Source of the DNA: Xanthoparmelia taractica
Lineage: Eukaryota; Ascomycota; Lecanoromycetes; Lecanorales; Parmeliaceae
Reading direction: 5' to 3'
DNA: 40,556 nt
Assembly (NCBI GenBank): GCA_033085395.1
Contig: JANQBS010000316.1
Location: forward strand, 1 to 40,556
This document shows positions 21,201 to 32,358 of this stretch, in pieces (within the stretch, counting starts at the first letter, position 1; each line of letters opens with the position of its first letter). Made by a program: the position numbers and the translations under genes. Under the pieces are notes generated by a model. That model was given only the letters and a program-made list of their open reading frames with translations, was not told the DNA's origin and did no database searches.

Positions 21201-21726
21201 GTTATTATTCTATTATTATAATAGCGCGAAAATCACGCTAATAAGATATAAAAATCTTACTTACTTTCTTTTCGAGTAATAATAACATTAATAATAATAT
21301 TAATATTAGTAAGTGCTAAGCTTCTCTTACTATCTATTATCTAGTCTTTAATTATTTCTAGCGTAATATTACGTTAGCGAGCTATATATTATCGTAATAG
21401 CGATATATATATATTAGTTAAGATAATAGTTAAGTGAGATTAAAAGTCGTTTAGCTAAATTAATTTTACTTACAATAAGTATCTTTAGAGAATATATTAC
21501 GATTATTTCCTTCTTTGCGTAATGCTTCTTTATTATACGTAAAGACTTGCTATAAAAAAGTGAAAGAGTAAGAGATATATTAATAATATTAATATTGTTC
21601 GCCCTCTTAACTTTCCGTCGTCGCGATCTCAACGAGCGCTTTATTAGGTCGCCTAATAAGTTAATATATAGTAGTACAAGATTCCTAACTAATATAAGAT
21701 ATAGCTACTTCTATCGCCGCCTCTGC

Positions 21727-21800
21727 TTCTACTTCTACTCTTACTTCTACTTCTACTTCTACTTCTACTTTTACTTTTATTTCTACTTTCGCTTTTACTT
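21727..21800 (+). repeat. TTCTAC hexanucleotide microsatellite
   Basis: About 12 copies or variants of TTCTAC / TTTTAC lie in tandem (GTAGAA on the minus strand). Plus-strand translation gives the Phe-Tyr repeat seen in the frame 21595-21810, which I regard as an artefact of the repeat. Confidence 0.85.
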
Positions 21801-22619
21801 TTATTCGTAAGTATTCGAGATTACTTTAAAGAAATACTTAGCTAACGAGAGAAATAACTATATTCGTCTTCGTTTTTTTATTAAATATATATTAATTACA
21901 AGAAAAGAATAATATTTTATTAAAGAATTTCGCTAACGTATACGAAGTTATCTATCTTTATTGTATTCGCGCTCTTACGTGTAATTAAATTACGATATAT
22001 CTTACGTCTTCTACTAACTCTCGCTAACGTAAATGCGATTATTATTTTCGCGGCGAATACGCTTATATATTAGACTTTTTTCTCTCTTATTATTAAGCTA
22101 CGATATTTACGATTATAACTATCTTTTTATTTATTCGTCTTCGCCTCGCTACGTGAAAGAATAAAATAATCTTAATTTATAGATTTAAGGATTTAGCTAA
22201 TAGAAGTAAGCGTCTTACGCGCTTATAACGCTATCGTTACTTCTTCTTTTTCTATCGCTATCTTTTTTCGTTTATTAGCGATTATTTTTAATAAAAATAT
22301 TTACTTTTTATCTTAAAAGAACGTTTTAGCTAATATTAAATAATATTATAATTAAGTTTAAATACGACTCTTATAACTATCGTTTTTTTCGTTATATAAA
22401 GCGCTTCCACGCGTTAGATTATTATGCGTGTGTAAGCCTACGAGTTATAAATAGTGGTTATTACTAATTCTACGAATTATAAATTTCGCCTGCGAGCCCT
22501 CTATTACTATTATTTTCGTAATTTTTCTCGCTTCTTAACTTTCTATAATAATTACGTTTTTTACTTTATTTTAGATATTAACTTATATAATTTTTTTACT
22601 CGCTCGAAGTTTTTAATTA

Positions 22620-22760
22620 CGTTTTTAATATTTTCGAGATATTTTATTAATTTTCACGAAGCTTTATAAGATAAAGAGTCTTTTTAATTAATAAAATACT
22701 TAATTTCGCTCTTACGAACTCTTTTATTTAATATCTTATCGACTTTTTATTTCTCTTCTT
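22620..22760 (-). pseudogene. Chromodomain of the Gypsy integrase
   Basis: The minus strand reads 'KVDKILNKRVRKSEIKYFIN' followed by '*KDSLSYKAS*KLIKYLEN', matching the chromodomain pattern (V..IL..R...G...YLVKWKGY....WEP...L.N). Trp codons of the aromatic cage are now TAA/TAG. In chromoviruses this module recognises modified histone H3 and guides integration. A 71-codon plus-strand frame on the opposite strand (22454-22669) is its shadow. Confidence 0.8.
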
Positions 22761-22799
22761 TATTAATTAAGATTATTTATAATTCTAAGTTATTATTTT

Positions 22800-23960
22800 A
22801 CGAATATTACGATTCTAATAGCGATATATAAAATATAGAATAAATTTTTTTATATTTAATAGAAAAATCTAGTTTATAAATTTACGTATCTATTCTTTCT
22901 AGCACTTTAAAAGATTTAAGCTATTTATAATCAAGTTTCTTCTTTAATCGCAAAATACGTATATTTAAGCTTTATAATAATATTTTATCTCTCTCTTAAA
23001 AGATAATAGTCTAATAATTATTATTATAATACTTTATTTATTAATTCGCAACTCGCTTTTATAATTCTTTTAGATACGATCTAATATTTCGTAATTATTC
23101 TACTCGCTCTATAATAAGCGATACTTCTTTTCTTAAGATTCTATTCTTAAAAGTACTTTCTAAATCTACTATATATCTTATTAATAATTTTTACGAGGTT
23201 TTATTTATACTTACGTAAATATTATTATTATATACGAACGTAGTTATTAACAATATTTCGAGTTAATTATCTTATTTATAATTATAATATATTTATAAAT
23301 AATATTCGAGAACTTAATTTTATTTCTTAATCTAATTATCTATTTAAGAATAACACGTAATACTAAGTCTACGCTTCGTATTCAAGTATTAATATAATAT
23401 TATTTAAAACTTACTTATAAATAGTAAGTCTCGATTTAAAATTAAGTTACGTATTATATCACGCAATAATATAAACTCTCGTCACATAATATTAGCAAGT
23501 TTATTTACTTTAAAATCTTTTATAATTGCTATATATATTACGTGCTTTATAAGTTTATCTATTAAAATTAAAATAATATTATAAATCTTATTAATATATA
23601 AATTCCTCGTAGATAATAGATCTATAATAAAGTTTATTATTATAGTGTGAAATAAATTCACGTCGTTTAATAAGATTGGCGCTAGCTCGCTATAAGACTT
23701 ATAATAATAAACTTATATTCGCTAATAATCGAGATAAGTGTAAATATAGTTTACTATTTCGATTATTATATCTAGTTAATAATATTTAGATCTAATACTC
23801 TTCTTAATGTATCTACGCGAGAAATATTTAATATTAAGATTATTATAATTTATGCGAAGAATCTCTTTCTTTATAGTAGAATCGTTAGAAATATAAACTA
23901 CGAGATTACGATATAGTAATTTATTCTTATCGACTTTTTATTTCGAAAGTTTATTCTATT
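22800..23960 (-). pseudogene. Integrase of the Gypsy element
   Basis: The catalytic core is recognised on the minus strand near 23690-23540 as 'ELAPILLNDVNLFHTIIINF' and then 'DLLSTRNLYINKIYNIILIL', matching the 'PW..ISMDFI..LP.S......D.ILVVVDRLTK' block of Gypsy integrases. The C-terminal part near 23000-22900 reads 'ERDKILL' and 'KKKLDYK*LKSFKVLERI', the usual 'GDKVLL......KKLD.K..GPF.VL..I'. It would insert the cDNA; it is non-functional here. Confidence 0.85.
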
Positions 23961-24999
23961 TAATAGCGTATTTTTAACGTTACTCTTTATTCGTTACGAA
24001 AGCGTTTTTACGTTATAATTTAAATAATTATATTATTATTAATTCTCGTAACTTTAAATAGAATTTTTTTAACTTTAAAACCTAATAAATTAGAAGTCGA
24101 GACGATATCGCAATATCTAGAATACATATCTATCTATCGAGCACTCTCTTATTTAAGTCTATAACTTAAATATCTACGACGAAAATATCGTTTAATTGCT
24201 TCGTTAATATTGTAAGTTTAATTATAATAAATACGCTATTACGTTTCTATAAATTAGATTAATATTTCTAATTACGAAGCTTATTTCGCAAGATAGAAAG
24301 AAAATTATTATTATTATTCTCGCTATTAATCGATTTAATAATATTAGATCTTCTTAATAATATATTTATAGAATTAAGTTTTTTCTTACGATATTTAATT
24401 ATAAAGTTAAACGTAGCTAACTTCTTAGTCTAGCGAATCTACTTCGTATTAAGCTCTTTCGTTATTATAAAATAACATAGATTATTATAATTCGAGATCA
24501 CATAAATAAGATACTTATTATTTTATAAGTAATATCTTTAATTCTTAAAGTCTAGTATAATTATATATAGCTTCTTATTATATATATTTTAGCGAGACTC
24601 TATTTCTTTAAACTTATAACTAAAAAACGTAATAAAATACTATTATTTATTCTTATTTATCTAATTAAGCACACTATCTATATTTATTTTAAAAATATCG
24701 ATTTTTATAATAAGCGATACTTTTTAATTATAGTGTTCTAAGATAGATGTTATAATAAATACTCGCTTAAGTATTTTAAAAGTCTCGCGTACTTTTTTAT
24801 TAAATACGAAAGATAATTTAATCTCGTCTTTCTTTATTTCTCGAATTAAATTAATTAAGAATATAACTATCTATAAAAAATTCTTTATAAATCGTTAATA
24901 AAACTCTACGAATCTTAAAAAGATTAATATATTCTTAATAGACTCTGGTTCTAGTCACTTAGTAATAGTCTTAATACGCGATAACTTTATTTAAATATT

Positions 25000-25560
25000 A
25001 CACTAATTTATCACGAATTTTAGAAAAATAATCTCGCTACGATTAAAAGTATATTTCGATAACTTCGTATAGAGTCGATACTTTAAGAGTGCACGTAGTA
25101 CCTTACGTATATACTTTTAATATAAGTCTTTTATCTTAAAATAAATTAATACGTTATCTAGATATATCACGTAGAAGACGTCGATATATAATTTAAATAC
25201 TTTATTTATATAAGCTTAAAAAATTACGAGAGTATTTGCGAGATTAAAAGATATTATTTAATATTTAAACTAATTATAGCGAGTTCGAAAAACGATTTTT
25301 TACTCGTTTTCCTTTCGCACTCGTATTCTATAATACGCGTTACGAATATTAATCTTAATAAAGTACTTTATATATATAAATCTTTTTAAAATTTCTAAGA
25401 ATAGCGATAATAAGTAATTATTTTTAATAATTATCTTATTAAGCTCTTAATAGTCGATATAAAGTTATAGCGAGCTATCTATTTTCTTAATAAATAGTAT
25501 CGACGAGTTAATCTAATTATTTGAGAATCGAATTTACTTCTTTTTAAGCGCACTATTTAA
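25000..25560 (-). pseudogene. Reverse transcriptase of the Gypsy element
   Basis: The minus strand reads 'KKIDSSL*LYIDY*ELNKI' near 25500-25445, corresponding to KKKDGSLR.CVDYR.LN, then 'YFIKINIRNAYYRIRV' and 'FRTRYN*FKY'. The catalytic box 'VIYLDNVLIY' lies at 25170-25141, with the second catalytic Asp changed to Asn. Downstream 'LRFVEFY*RFIKNF' near 24900 is the usual G..NFYRRFI block leading into RNase H. Confidence 0.9.
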
Positions 25561-25568
25561 ATAATCTC

Positions 25569-25844
25569 TACGGGTCGGAAAGGTGTGGTACCTGTTGAAC
25601 ATAGTCGTTTTCAACTTTTTTTCAACTTATTTTAAAAAATTATATCTTTTTAATCTATTTATAGAATTTTATAATTACATAAGCGTTCGCTTAAGCTTTT
25701 TACGTATTTTTAGAATATATAAAAATATTACGTAATATATTTATTAAAAACCCAATGAGGGTATGGGATATCCCATATCTTTCGATATGATATTCGAAAA
25801 ACTGGTCCCATACCATCAAATATACCACACCTTTCCGACCCGTA
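25569..25844 (+). mobile_element. 276-bp hAT-like MITE (copy 1) inside the Gypsy element
   Basis: The ends are TACGGGTCGGAAAGGTGTG and its inverse complement, and the flanking 8-bp duplication is ATAATCTC (25561-25568 and 25845-25852). It has the same length as the copy at 39705-39980, which is in the opposite orientation. It interrupts the Gypsy polyprotein just before the reverse transcriptase block. It contains the palindrome GTATGGGATATCCCATA. It is less RIP-altered than the Gypsy sequence around it. No coding capacity. Confidence 0.93.
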
Positions 25845-25852
25845 ATAATCTC

Positions 25853-27950
25853 TAATCGCTACGAGCTTATTATAAGATATATTATAAATTAAATGGCTCT
25901 TTAATAGCTTATTAGATAATAGATCTATAAGATACTTAATCTAATTATATATATTAAGATTATTAGATAACTCTTTTAAGAAAACTTCTAATACGCACTC
26001 TAGCTAGTAAGACACGTCAGATTCGTCTAGCTACGTGATATTATATCGCATAGCTTTATTATAGCTATTCTTATTACTTTTAGATAAGATCTAATACGAA
26101 AGTGCGATATACGCTTATATTAGTCTATACGCAATTACTATATTAATTAATAACGCAAACTATTCGATATCTATTATTACGATATACTCTTACTTCTTAT
26201 TATTCGCGGAAAAGTCGCGATAAATCTAAAACTACTCGCGTTAATAAATATTAAGATTAATATTATAAATCTAAGGAAAATTAAGAATAAGATCGTATTC
26301 TCGCATATTTATGATATACGTCTTTTAAATTTACTCTTACTTTCTTTCTCGATTATCTATAAGATTAAATATAAGATTATATATTTTATATAAGAATATT
26401 TAATAATTATTAACAGCACGTATTATAATTAATATATACTTAGACTTAGAAACTTACGTCTCTTTAATAAAAGACTATAATATAAAGATTTTCTTATTAT
26501 TAATATTTATTAAAGTAATAATATTACCCTTATTATTTAACGTAATAATTTTATCTCTTAATAATAAAGAGCGAGATCGTCGCTTAATAGATAATATATC
26601 TAATACTATAGCGACGAGTATTAGACTTTATCTTTTCTCTTATTAAAGTTTTAATTACGTGTTTTATTATTTATAATATAATTTAAGTATTTAGACGAAT
26701 TCTTATAATATTTTATCTATTTATAATCGAAGCATTAAATCTTAGAAAAAGATCTTTTATACTTAATATTAGAGTCGTTATCTTCGAATTTAATTCGCGT
26801 AGATTTTTAATCTTATAACGTCGAAGAGAATAAGTTCTTCTTTTAATTCTTTTAATTCTTAATATACTATTTCTTAAACTTTATATACTATTAATTATCG
26901 CTCTTTTAATTATTTATTTTATCGTTAAAGCGAGTCTTATCTAAAGTAAATAGCTCTTTTATTCTTCGTAATCTTTATTCTATATTTTAATACTACTATA
27001 GTAATATAATATATATAATAGATTAAGTTATCTTCTTTATTACTTTTAGAGAAATTTTCTCTATTATTCTATCTTATAGAATTTTTATATATTTCGCATC
27101 GATTATATAGCGATCTCGCTACGATTATAGCGTGATAAGATAATTGTTAAAGCTTATAATCGATTATAAGTCTCTTATAATCGCTTTAATTAATTAACGA
27201 CTTATATTATAAAATTTAATAACTAAATTACGAACTTAATTTAAGTATTATTTCTTATACTTCTCTTAGATAGATTCTTCGATATTATATAATATAGTAT
27301 CTTATATATTTTTTTTAATTTACTTCTTAGTATCGACTAAGAGAATAGAAGATTAATAAGTCTTTTTTTTATTCGTTCGAAAGTCGATACGAGATATCGA
27401 AGCGATATAATTCTCGTAATTTTAAATAAATATAATCGCCAAGTTATAGTTATTAAGATATTACGTATTAAATATTTTAATAACGCTTATCTTCTTACGA
27501 CTCGCATCGCGATAATAATCGTCGCTATACTCGTAACGATGTTCTCGTACGTTCTATATTTCGATTAACTTAAATTTTTCGATAATTAATTACTTCTTAG
27601 CTTTAAGTTTTAAAAGTCGAAAACGTTAAATTTATATTAAGTTTGTAAGGCGAGAATCTTTATTAGCTAATATAGAATTATTAAATATAACACTCTAACG
27701 ATTACTATTCTCGTCGATAGTATTAATAAAATTCGTATTAATATTACGATTAATACCTTAATAACTTAATTGCGAAGTAAGCGTATTTTAACGAAAGTCG
27801 TCTATATAACTATTATCTTCGCTTATTTAATTAAAAACGTCGCTAATAATTAATAGTAAGATATTTCTATTTCTTAAATTAATAGAATCGACTCGCGAGT
27901 TACTTATTATAACTAATTAAGTAACTTCGTGCGAACGAAGCTATTAAAAT
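25853..27950 (-). pseudogene. Gag-protease region of the Gypsy element
   Basis: The minus-strand sequence between the 5' LTR and the polymerase contains RIP-damaged open stretches such as 'LRELYRFDISYRLSNE' near 27420-27370 and the zinc knuckle relic at 26687-26734. The protease active site was not identified. Immediately inside the 5' LTR is a small hairpin, CTTCG...CGAAG (about 27925-27945), near where a primer binding site should lie; I cannot assign a tRNA. Confidence 0.65.
26687..26734 (-). pseudogene. Zinc-knuckle relic in the Gypsy Gag
   Basis: On the minus strand the codons read 'CFDYK*IKYYKNSSKY'. Spacing matches C-x2-C-x4-H-x4-C of Gag nucleocapsid knuckles, with the second Cys now Tyr (TGT to TAT) and the His now Tyr (CAT to TAT), both RIP-type changes; the last Cys is Ser. 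It would have bound the element's RNA. Confidence 0.6.
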
Positions 27951-28212
27951 TATAAAATAGTAAGATCTCTTCTTAATAAAACTACGTAGTAGCTAGATAA
28001 TTAGCGAGATTAAGAAACGTAGATATTAAGATAGTTATCTAGATTATTAAGTAAATTAATAGCTAAGGAAGTAAAAAAGAAAAAGGGGATTCGCGAGTAT
28101 TTAAGACTTTTGCTAAGCATGCTAGGTACTCGCCCTTACTACGTAGCTTATAGCCTAGCATGCGAATTAAGCGAGTCCTATCAATCTACTTGAAGGGCTT
28201 TCTACCCTTATA
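27951..28212 (-). repeat. 5' LTR of the Gypsy element
   Basis: This 262-bp LTR matches 20580-20841. Its right half is less mutated ('GCTAAGCATGCTAGGTACTC'), and its outer end CCCTTATA abuts the AATTC duplication at 28213-28217. Confidence 0.92.
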
Positions 28213-28217
28213 AATTC

Positions 28218-29560
28218 TCTCTATTAATCGTAATAATATTCTTAATCTTTAATCTTAATTACGTATCTCGTCGCGTTAATATCTTCGATATTAATTTAAA
28301 CTTTATATAAATAATTTAGAGAATTACGAGTTACTCGCATTATACTCTTTTTATTAAATTTTATAAATTACGTCTAAAGATTTTTTAACTTCTTAATAAT
28401 TAAAAGATAATCGACTATAAGATTATTTAGACGATGAAAATCTAGTAAATCTTTAAAGCGCTCGAGATCGCTTATAAATAGAGGATAATAAGCGATCGAT
28501 TTTATCGAAATAATACTATGCGAATTAATAGATACGACTTTAACGATCTCGCTAATATACTTAGCTAGATCGTACATTACGTATTTTGCGATTAAATTAA
28601 TCTTATCTATCGATACTCTAGGCGCTTTAATAACGCGAGTCGATATCGTAGAGTTATTAGCTATATTTTTATTTTTCTTAATATTAGTCTTAATAGACTT
28701 ATCGATCTTAATAGATCTCTCGATTAATAGACTATTCGAAATCTTAACGATCTTCTTTTCTAATTTCGTAATTATAATATTTATCTTTTTAATAATAGCA
28801 TTTACCTTTTAATTATTTTTTTAATTAGTTACTTTCTTTATAATCTCTTTCTCTATAGTCTTATCTTTCTTACACTTCTTATTCTTCTTTACTCTATTCT
28901 TCTCCTCTATATCGTATTAACTCTTATTTATCTCGCTAATATTATAGTAATTATTATTAACTTTAATAGTCTTCTTATTAATACTTTCGTATAATTTATT
29001 AATATTATAATAATTACTTATAATAGCGTTAGTATCTATGGTCGTCTTAATAGCGAGACCTTAAAGAATTAGATTATCTATAAATATAATATTATATTCT
29101 TTAGATATATTTATTTCGAAGTCTAGCTTATTTATTACTTTAGAGATCGAAAGCGAAATCGAAGTCTTTACTTTATATTTTTTATTAATAGCTAAAGAGC
29201 GAAGATTAAATCTTATAATATTAATTAACTAACAAGTTATTATAAGAGAAATCTCTTATTCTTACACTAACTCGCGTATTATTAAACGATTCTAATTATC
29301 GCGAAGTATAATAGTATTAACGTTAATAAATACGAATTCTTAATCGAAAATTAATTTATTATTCATAGCGCGATATATTAAAAGACGATTCGTATTTAAG
29401 ACTTCGATATCGAAATTAACTTTATTATTAATATTCGCGACCTCGATATTACGATCGTTAATATTATTAATATCTTTAATTAAGATATTAATATTATTAA
29501 TATCTTTAATTAAGATATTAATATTAATAAAATCGATTAAAGTTATAAGCTTATTATTAT
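28218..29560 (-). pseudogene. 5' part of an unrecognised minus-strand gene split by the Gypsy element
   Basis: From about 29560 down to the Gypsy insertion a single minus-strand frame is kept, with stops only at probable Gln/Trp codons. Readable pieces: 'VNFDIEVLNTNRLLIYRAMN', 'IIRFNLRSLAINKKYKVKTS', a Lys-rich region near 28880 ('KNRVKKNKKCKKDKTIEKE'), then the longest uninterrupted part 28577-28374 beginning 'MYDLAKYISEIVKVV'. The composition (hydrophilic N-terminal part, Lys-rich middle) resembles a Gag-like or DNA-binding protein, but no family is recognised. The frame continues on the other side of the Gypsy element at 20579. Confidence 0.5.
29461..29520 (-). repeat. Perfect 30-bp direct repeat, two copies
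   Basis: 29461-29490 and 29491-29520 are identical. The repeat lies in the N-terminal part of the minus-strand frame and would add ten codons per unit, keeping the frame. Confidence 0.9.
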
Positions 29561-29999
29561 AATTATTATTTAGATATTAATTTATATTAATTTAAGTATT
29601 AAAATAAGAGCGTATATATAAGAATTATTAGATTTTTATAGATTTAAGTAAATTTAAAGTCTTAAAAGATCGAATTAAAAGATTTTAAGTTAAGTTAAGA
29701 AAGTAAAATTAAAGTTAAGTAAGTTTTAGAAAATTAAGTTTAATTTATATACGTTAAAAGTAAATAAGAATAAAGCTTAAAGCTTAAATTATAAAAAGTA
29801 AATTTTAAATATTAGACGAGAAAAGCGTAGTTTATATGTAAGTTTATATATTTAAGTCTTTAAAGAATTTACTTTTTATAAATACTCTTAAATTTAATCT
29901 TTTCTTAATTATCTATATATTTCGATTTAATATGTTATTATAACTCGAAATATAACTAGATTTAAACTACGATTTATTACGTTATTAATATCGATTAAA
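29561..29999. other. Intergenic gap between divergent RIP-damaged frames
   Basis: This very AT-rich stretch separates the minus-strand frame (below 29560) from the plus-strand frame (above about 30000). It could have held a divergent promoter; no motif can be supported. Confidence 0.35.
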
Positions 30000-31578
30000 G
30001 TATTTATAATTACTTTAATTACTATATCGACGATAATTTCTTATATTCTAGAATTAACGAAATAGAATATATCGCTTTCGAAGCTAAGAAACTTAACTTA
30101 TAGCGTTATTAATAAATATAGAAGTATAAATAAAAAGTTATAATATATTAGAAAAATACTTAGTCTAGAAAGCTTATAAAACGAGTAATGTAATATAATT
30201 ATAATAAAGACTTAATCGATACTTATCTTAATAGACGAAATTTAATAAAGCGTATATAATACTTGAGAGAAGACTTTTCGTATTCTTAATATCGTCTAGC
30301 TTAAAAAGATATATATATTATTTAATAGAAACTAAAATAGAAAGAATATTATGATTTAAAAGATTTAATAATATTAAAATTAATAGATTAATTAACTAAA
30401 TCTTAGCGATAAGAATAAGTACTACTTTTAGTATATAACTCACGTCGCTACACGTTTTACTTTCGTCGTTATTCGAGATCTAGATATTTAAATAATTATT
30501 TAATAACTATATAAAGATAAATTAAAACGAAATAATATAAGAAGAATTATAAGTAAAGATTAAATTAAGATATATAGCATATTTAAAGATTAGCTTATAA
30601 TCTTACGCGCGAAGTTATTATTAATCGCATTTAAATAAGCGAAATACGCTATCGAGAATAATCGATAATTATTATCGATAAAAAATAGTAATAAATATTC
30701 TATAAAGATATTATCTAATATTAAAAAGCGATAAAGAAAGTAACGCTTAAAGTAGCGTAAATTAAGTCTTATAAAGAATATAATAAATAATTAATATTAG
30801 AATAGAAATAATAAAGAGTAAAGCGAGAATAATAAAGAGTAGAGTGAGAATAAGTAAGATTAGAATAGGGACGATAACGAGTAGAGTGAGAACGAGTAAG
30901 ATTAGATCGAGAATAGCGATATTATTATGAATAAAGTTAGCGTAGAAGATAAAAAGACTAAAGATAATAATATAGAGAGTATTAACGAAGACTTTAATAG
31001 CGATAAAATAATAAATAAGAATTAAGAGAATAGCGATACGAGAGAGAAATTAAGATAACGAACGTTATATTATCTTTAGTATTATTATTAATATCTAATA
31101 GCTTATACTCTTATAATAATCTTATCTTAATAATTCGAGATAGAATTATATAAAAGAATCGACTAGCGACTAAAATAAATATTAATTATAAATGTATCGC
31201 GACACTATATAGTTTAATAGCAATAAATCTTAGCTATATCAAGAATCTTAATTATCTATATTATCGATATATAAGGACTATAGCCGTATACTACGAATTA
31301 TAAATAAAGATAGCGAATCACGCGATATTATTAGCAAGACTCGAATAATTTATATCGTTATAATCTTTTCTATTAGCATTAAAGATAGTCTCGAAGACGT
31401 TAAATTAATTTTAAAAAAAAGATTATCTTAATATAACGAATAACTCGATAAATATATATATATTTCCGATATTAAAGATAATAACGCTATTCGTAATTAT
31501 TAATATTCTCGTTTAATAATTATTAATTAAGATTATTTAAAAGCCCGATACCTAAGATATCTAAAAGCGAGACGAGAG
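30000..31578 (+). pseudogene. Unrecognised RIP-damaged gene with a Gln/Arg/Glu-rich coiled-coil region
   Basis: A plus-strand frame with RIP-type stops is readable from about 30500 to 31560. After 'LTREVIINRI' and 'KDII*Y*KAIKKVTLKVA' it enters a long charged stretch (about 30780-31060) of repeating Glu, Arg, Val and former Gln codons ('RVKRE', 'RVE', 'VRLE', 'YEREI'), which would form a long coiled coil. A less charged part follows ('IATLYSLIAINLSYIKNLNY' near 31200-31260). I do not recognise the family. A 109-bp solo LTR (31579-31687) is inserted at its 3' end and the coding trace resumes at about 31700. Confidence 0.45.
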
Positions 31579-31687
31579 TGTTAGGCCATATGGGTTTAAA
31601 TAGGGCGTGCGACTTCTATGAAGCGCGGCACCCGAACCCATGAGTTATATTTTTAACTTTATGATACAATTGGAAAGCGCCCTCACA
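31579..31687 (+). mobile_element. Solo LTR or short LTR element, 109 bp, TG...CA
   Basis: It starts TGTTAGGCC, ends GCGCCCTCACA and is flanked by the perfect 5-bp duplication GAGAG (31574-31578 and 31688-31692). It shares about 65 bp at its right end with the 160-bp unit at 13443 and is a shortened version of it. It is GC-richer and barely RIP-altered compared with its flanks. Confidence 0.85.
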
Positions 31688-31692
31688 GAGAG

Positions 31693-32358
31693 TCTTAATA
31701 TTAATATATTTAATTAACTATAAAAAGACGTAAGATACGACGACGAAGTAAAGTAGAAAGTAAGTAAGTTAATCTTTATGAAATTTAATATATATAAATA
31801 TTATTAGCGAAAGATTAACGAAAGTTAAATCGAGAGTAATTACGAAATATACTTTATTTTCTCACGTAGTAAGCTATTCGTTAAGATCTAGAAGAGAAGA
31901 CTTTATAAGTTATTAGAATCTAACGTTATAAACGACTAAATAAATTTAGATAATACGTTAATCTTAATAAAGACGCGACGATTATATACTTTTATTTAAT
32001 AAATGCAAGTAAAAGCTAAAAATATATTATAACCTTTCGATCTTTTTAATAACTTTAATCTTAAGTTACAAGTAAAATATAACTTGTTATATAAAGTATA
32101 ATAAACTTATCTCACTATAATATCGAATAAAAACGCGATCTTTCTAAGCGACTATAAGATAATCTTAATTTTATCTTAATAGATTATAATATATCTAAGA
32201 AACATATAAATCGACTCTATAGAAATATTATCTAATTTATTTTTAGAGATATAATCGATTCTTAATATTAATAATTATTCTCGTATTATATCGCGTTTTC
32301 TTTTATAATTAAATAATAGCGTTTAAATTAATATAGTAAAGCGCTTATCTCTTTTAGT
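31693..32358 (+). pseudogene. Unrecognised RIP-damaged coding remnant, left of the hAT-like insertion
   Basis: A plus-strand frame with only RIP-type stops reads 'LIFMKFNIYKYY', 'ESNYEIYFIFSRSKLFVKI', 'KRRLYKLLESNVIND', 'SNKNAIFLSDYKIILIL' and 'IVKRLSLLV', where it reaches the hAT-like element. Removing that element and one copy of CTTTTAGT lets the frame run on into 33752 and beyond ('LFI*NRNFNNYKVILRDFRV'). The product is unknown; it may be the same gene as 30000-31578. Confidence 0.5.

Larger units (their letters stand above)
20580..28212 (-). mobile_element. Complete Ty3/Gypsy chromovirus-type LTR retrotransposon, RIP-inactivated
   Basis: This 7633-bp element on the minus strand has 262-bp LTRs and a perfect 5-bp target duplication, AATTC (20575-20579 and 28213-28217). 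Domains read 5' to 3' on the minus strand: Gag with a zinc-knuckle relic (about 27700-26690), a protease region, reverse transcriptase (about 25560-25000), RNase H, integrase (about 23800-22800) and a C-terminal chromodomain (about 22760-22620). That order is diagnostic of Gypsy chromoviruses, whose chromodomain can target heterochromatin. A purine-rich stretch lies just inside the 3' LTR (minus-strand reading of 20842-20868). All frames are closed by RIP-type stops. A 276-bp MITE sits inside it at 25569-25844. About 1.7 kb between chromodomain and 3' LTR has no recognised function. Confidence 0.92.

Noticed and set aside
21414..21632. 72-codon minus-strand frame as an accessory gene of the Gypsy element
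   Set aside because: It is short, with no recognisable motif; it could be part of an unexplained 3' region but cannot be supported alone.
21595..21810. Phe-Tyr repeat protein
   Set aside because: It is a translation of the TTCTAC microsatellite within the Gypsy element.
22454..22669. 71-codon plus-strand frame as a gene
   Set aside because: It is antisense to the recognised chromodomain.
25569..25844. Tc1/mariner origin of the MITEs with a TA duplication
   Set aside because: The TA-flanked reading works only if the first and last bases are trimmed. With TAC...GTA as termini, three independent insertions each give a perfect 8-bp duplication.
13443..31687. One large LTR element bounded by the units at 13443 and 31579
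   Set aside because: Each unit has its own matching 5-bp duplication on both sides, so they are independent insertions.
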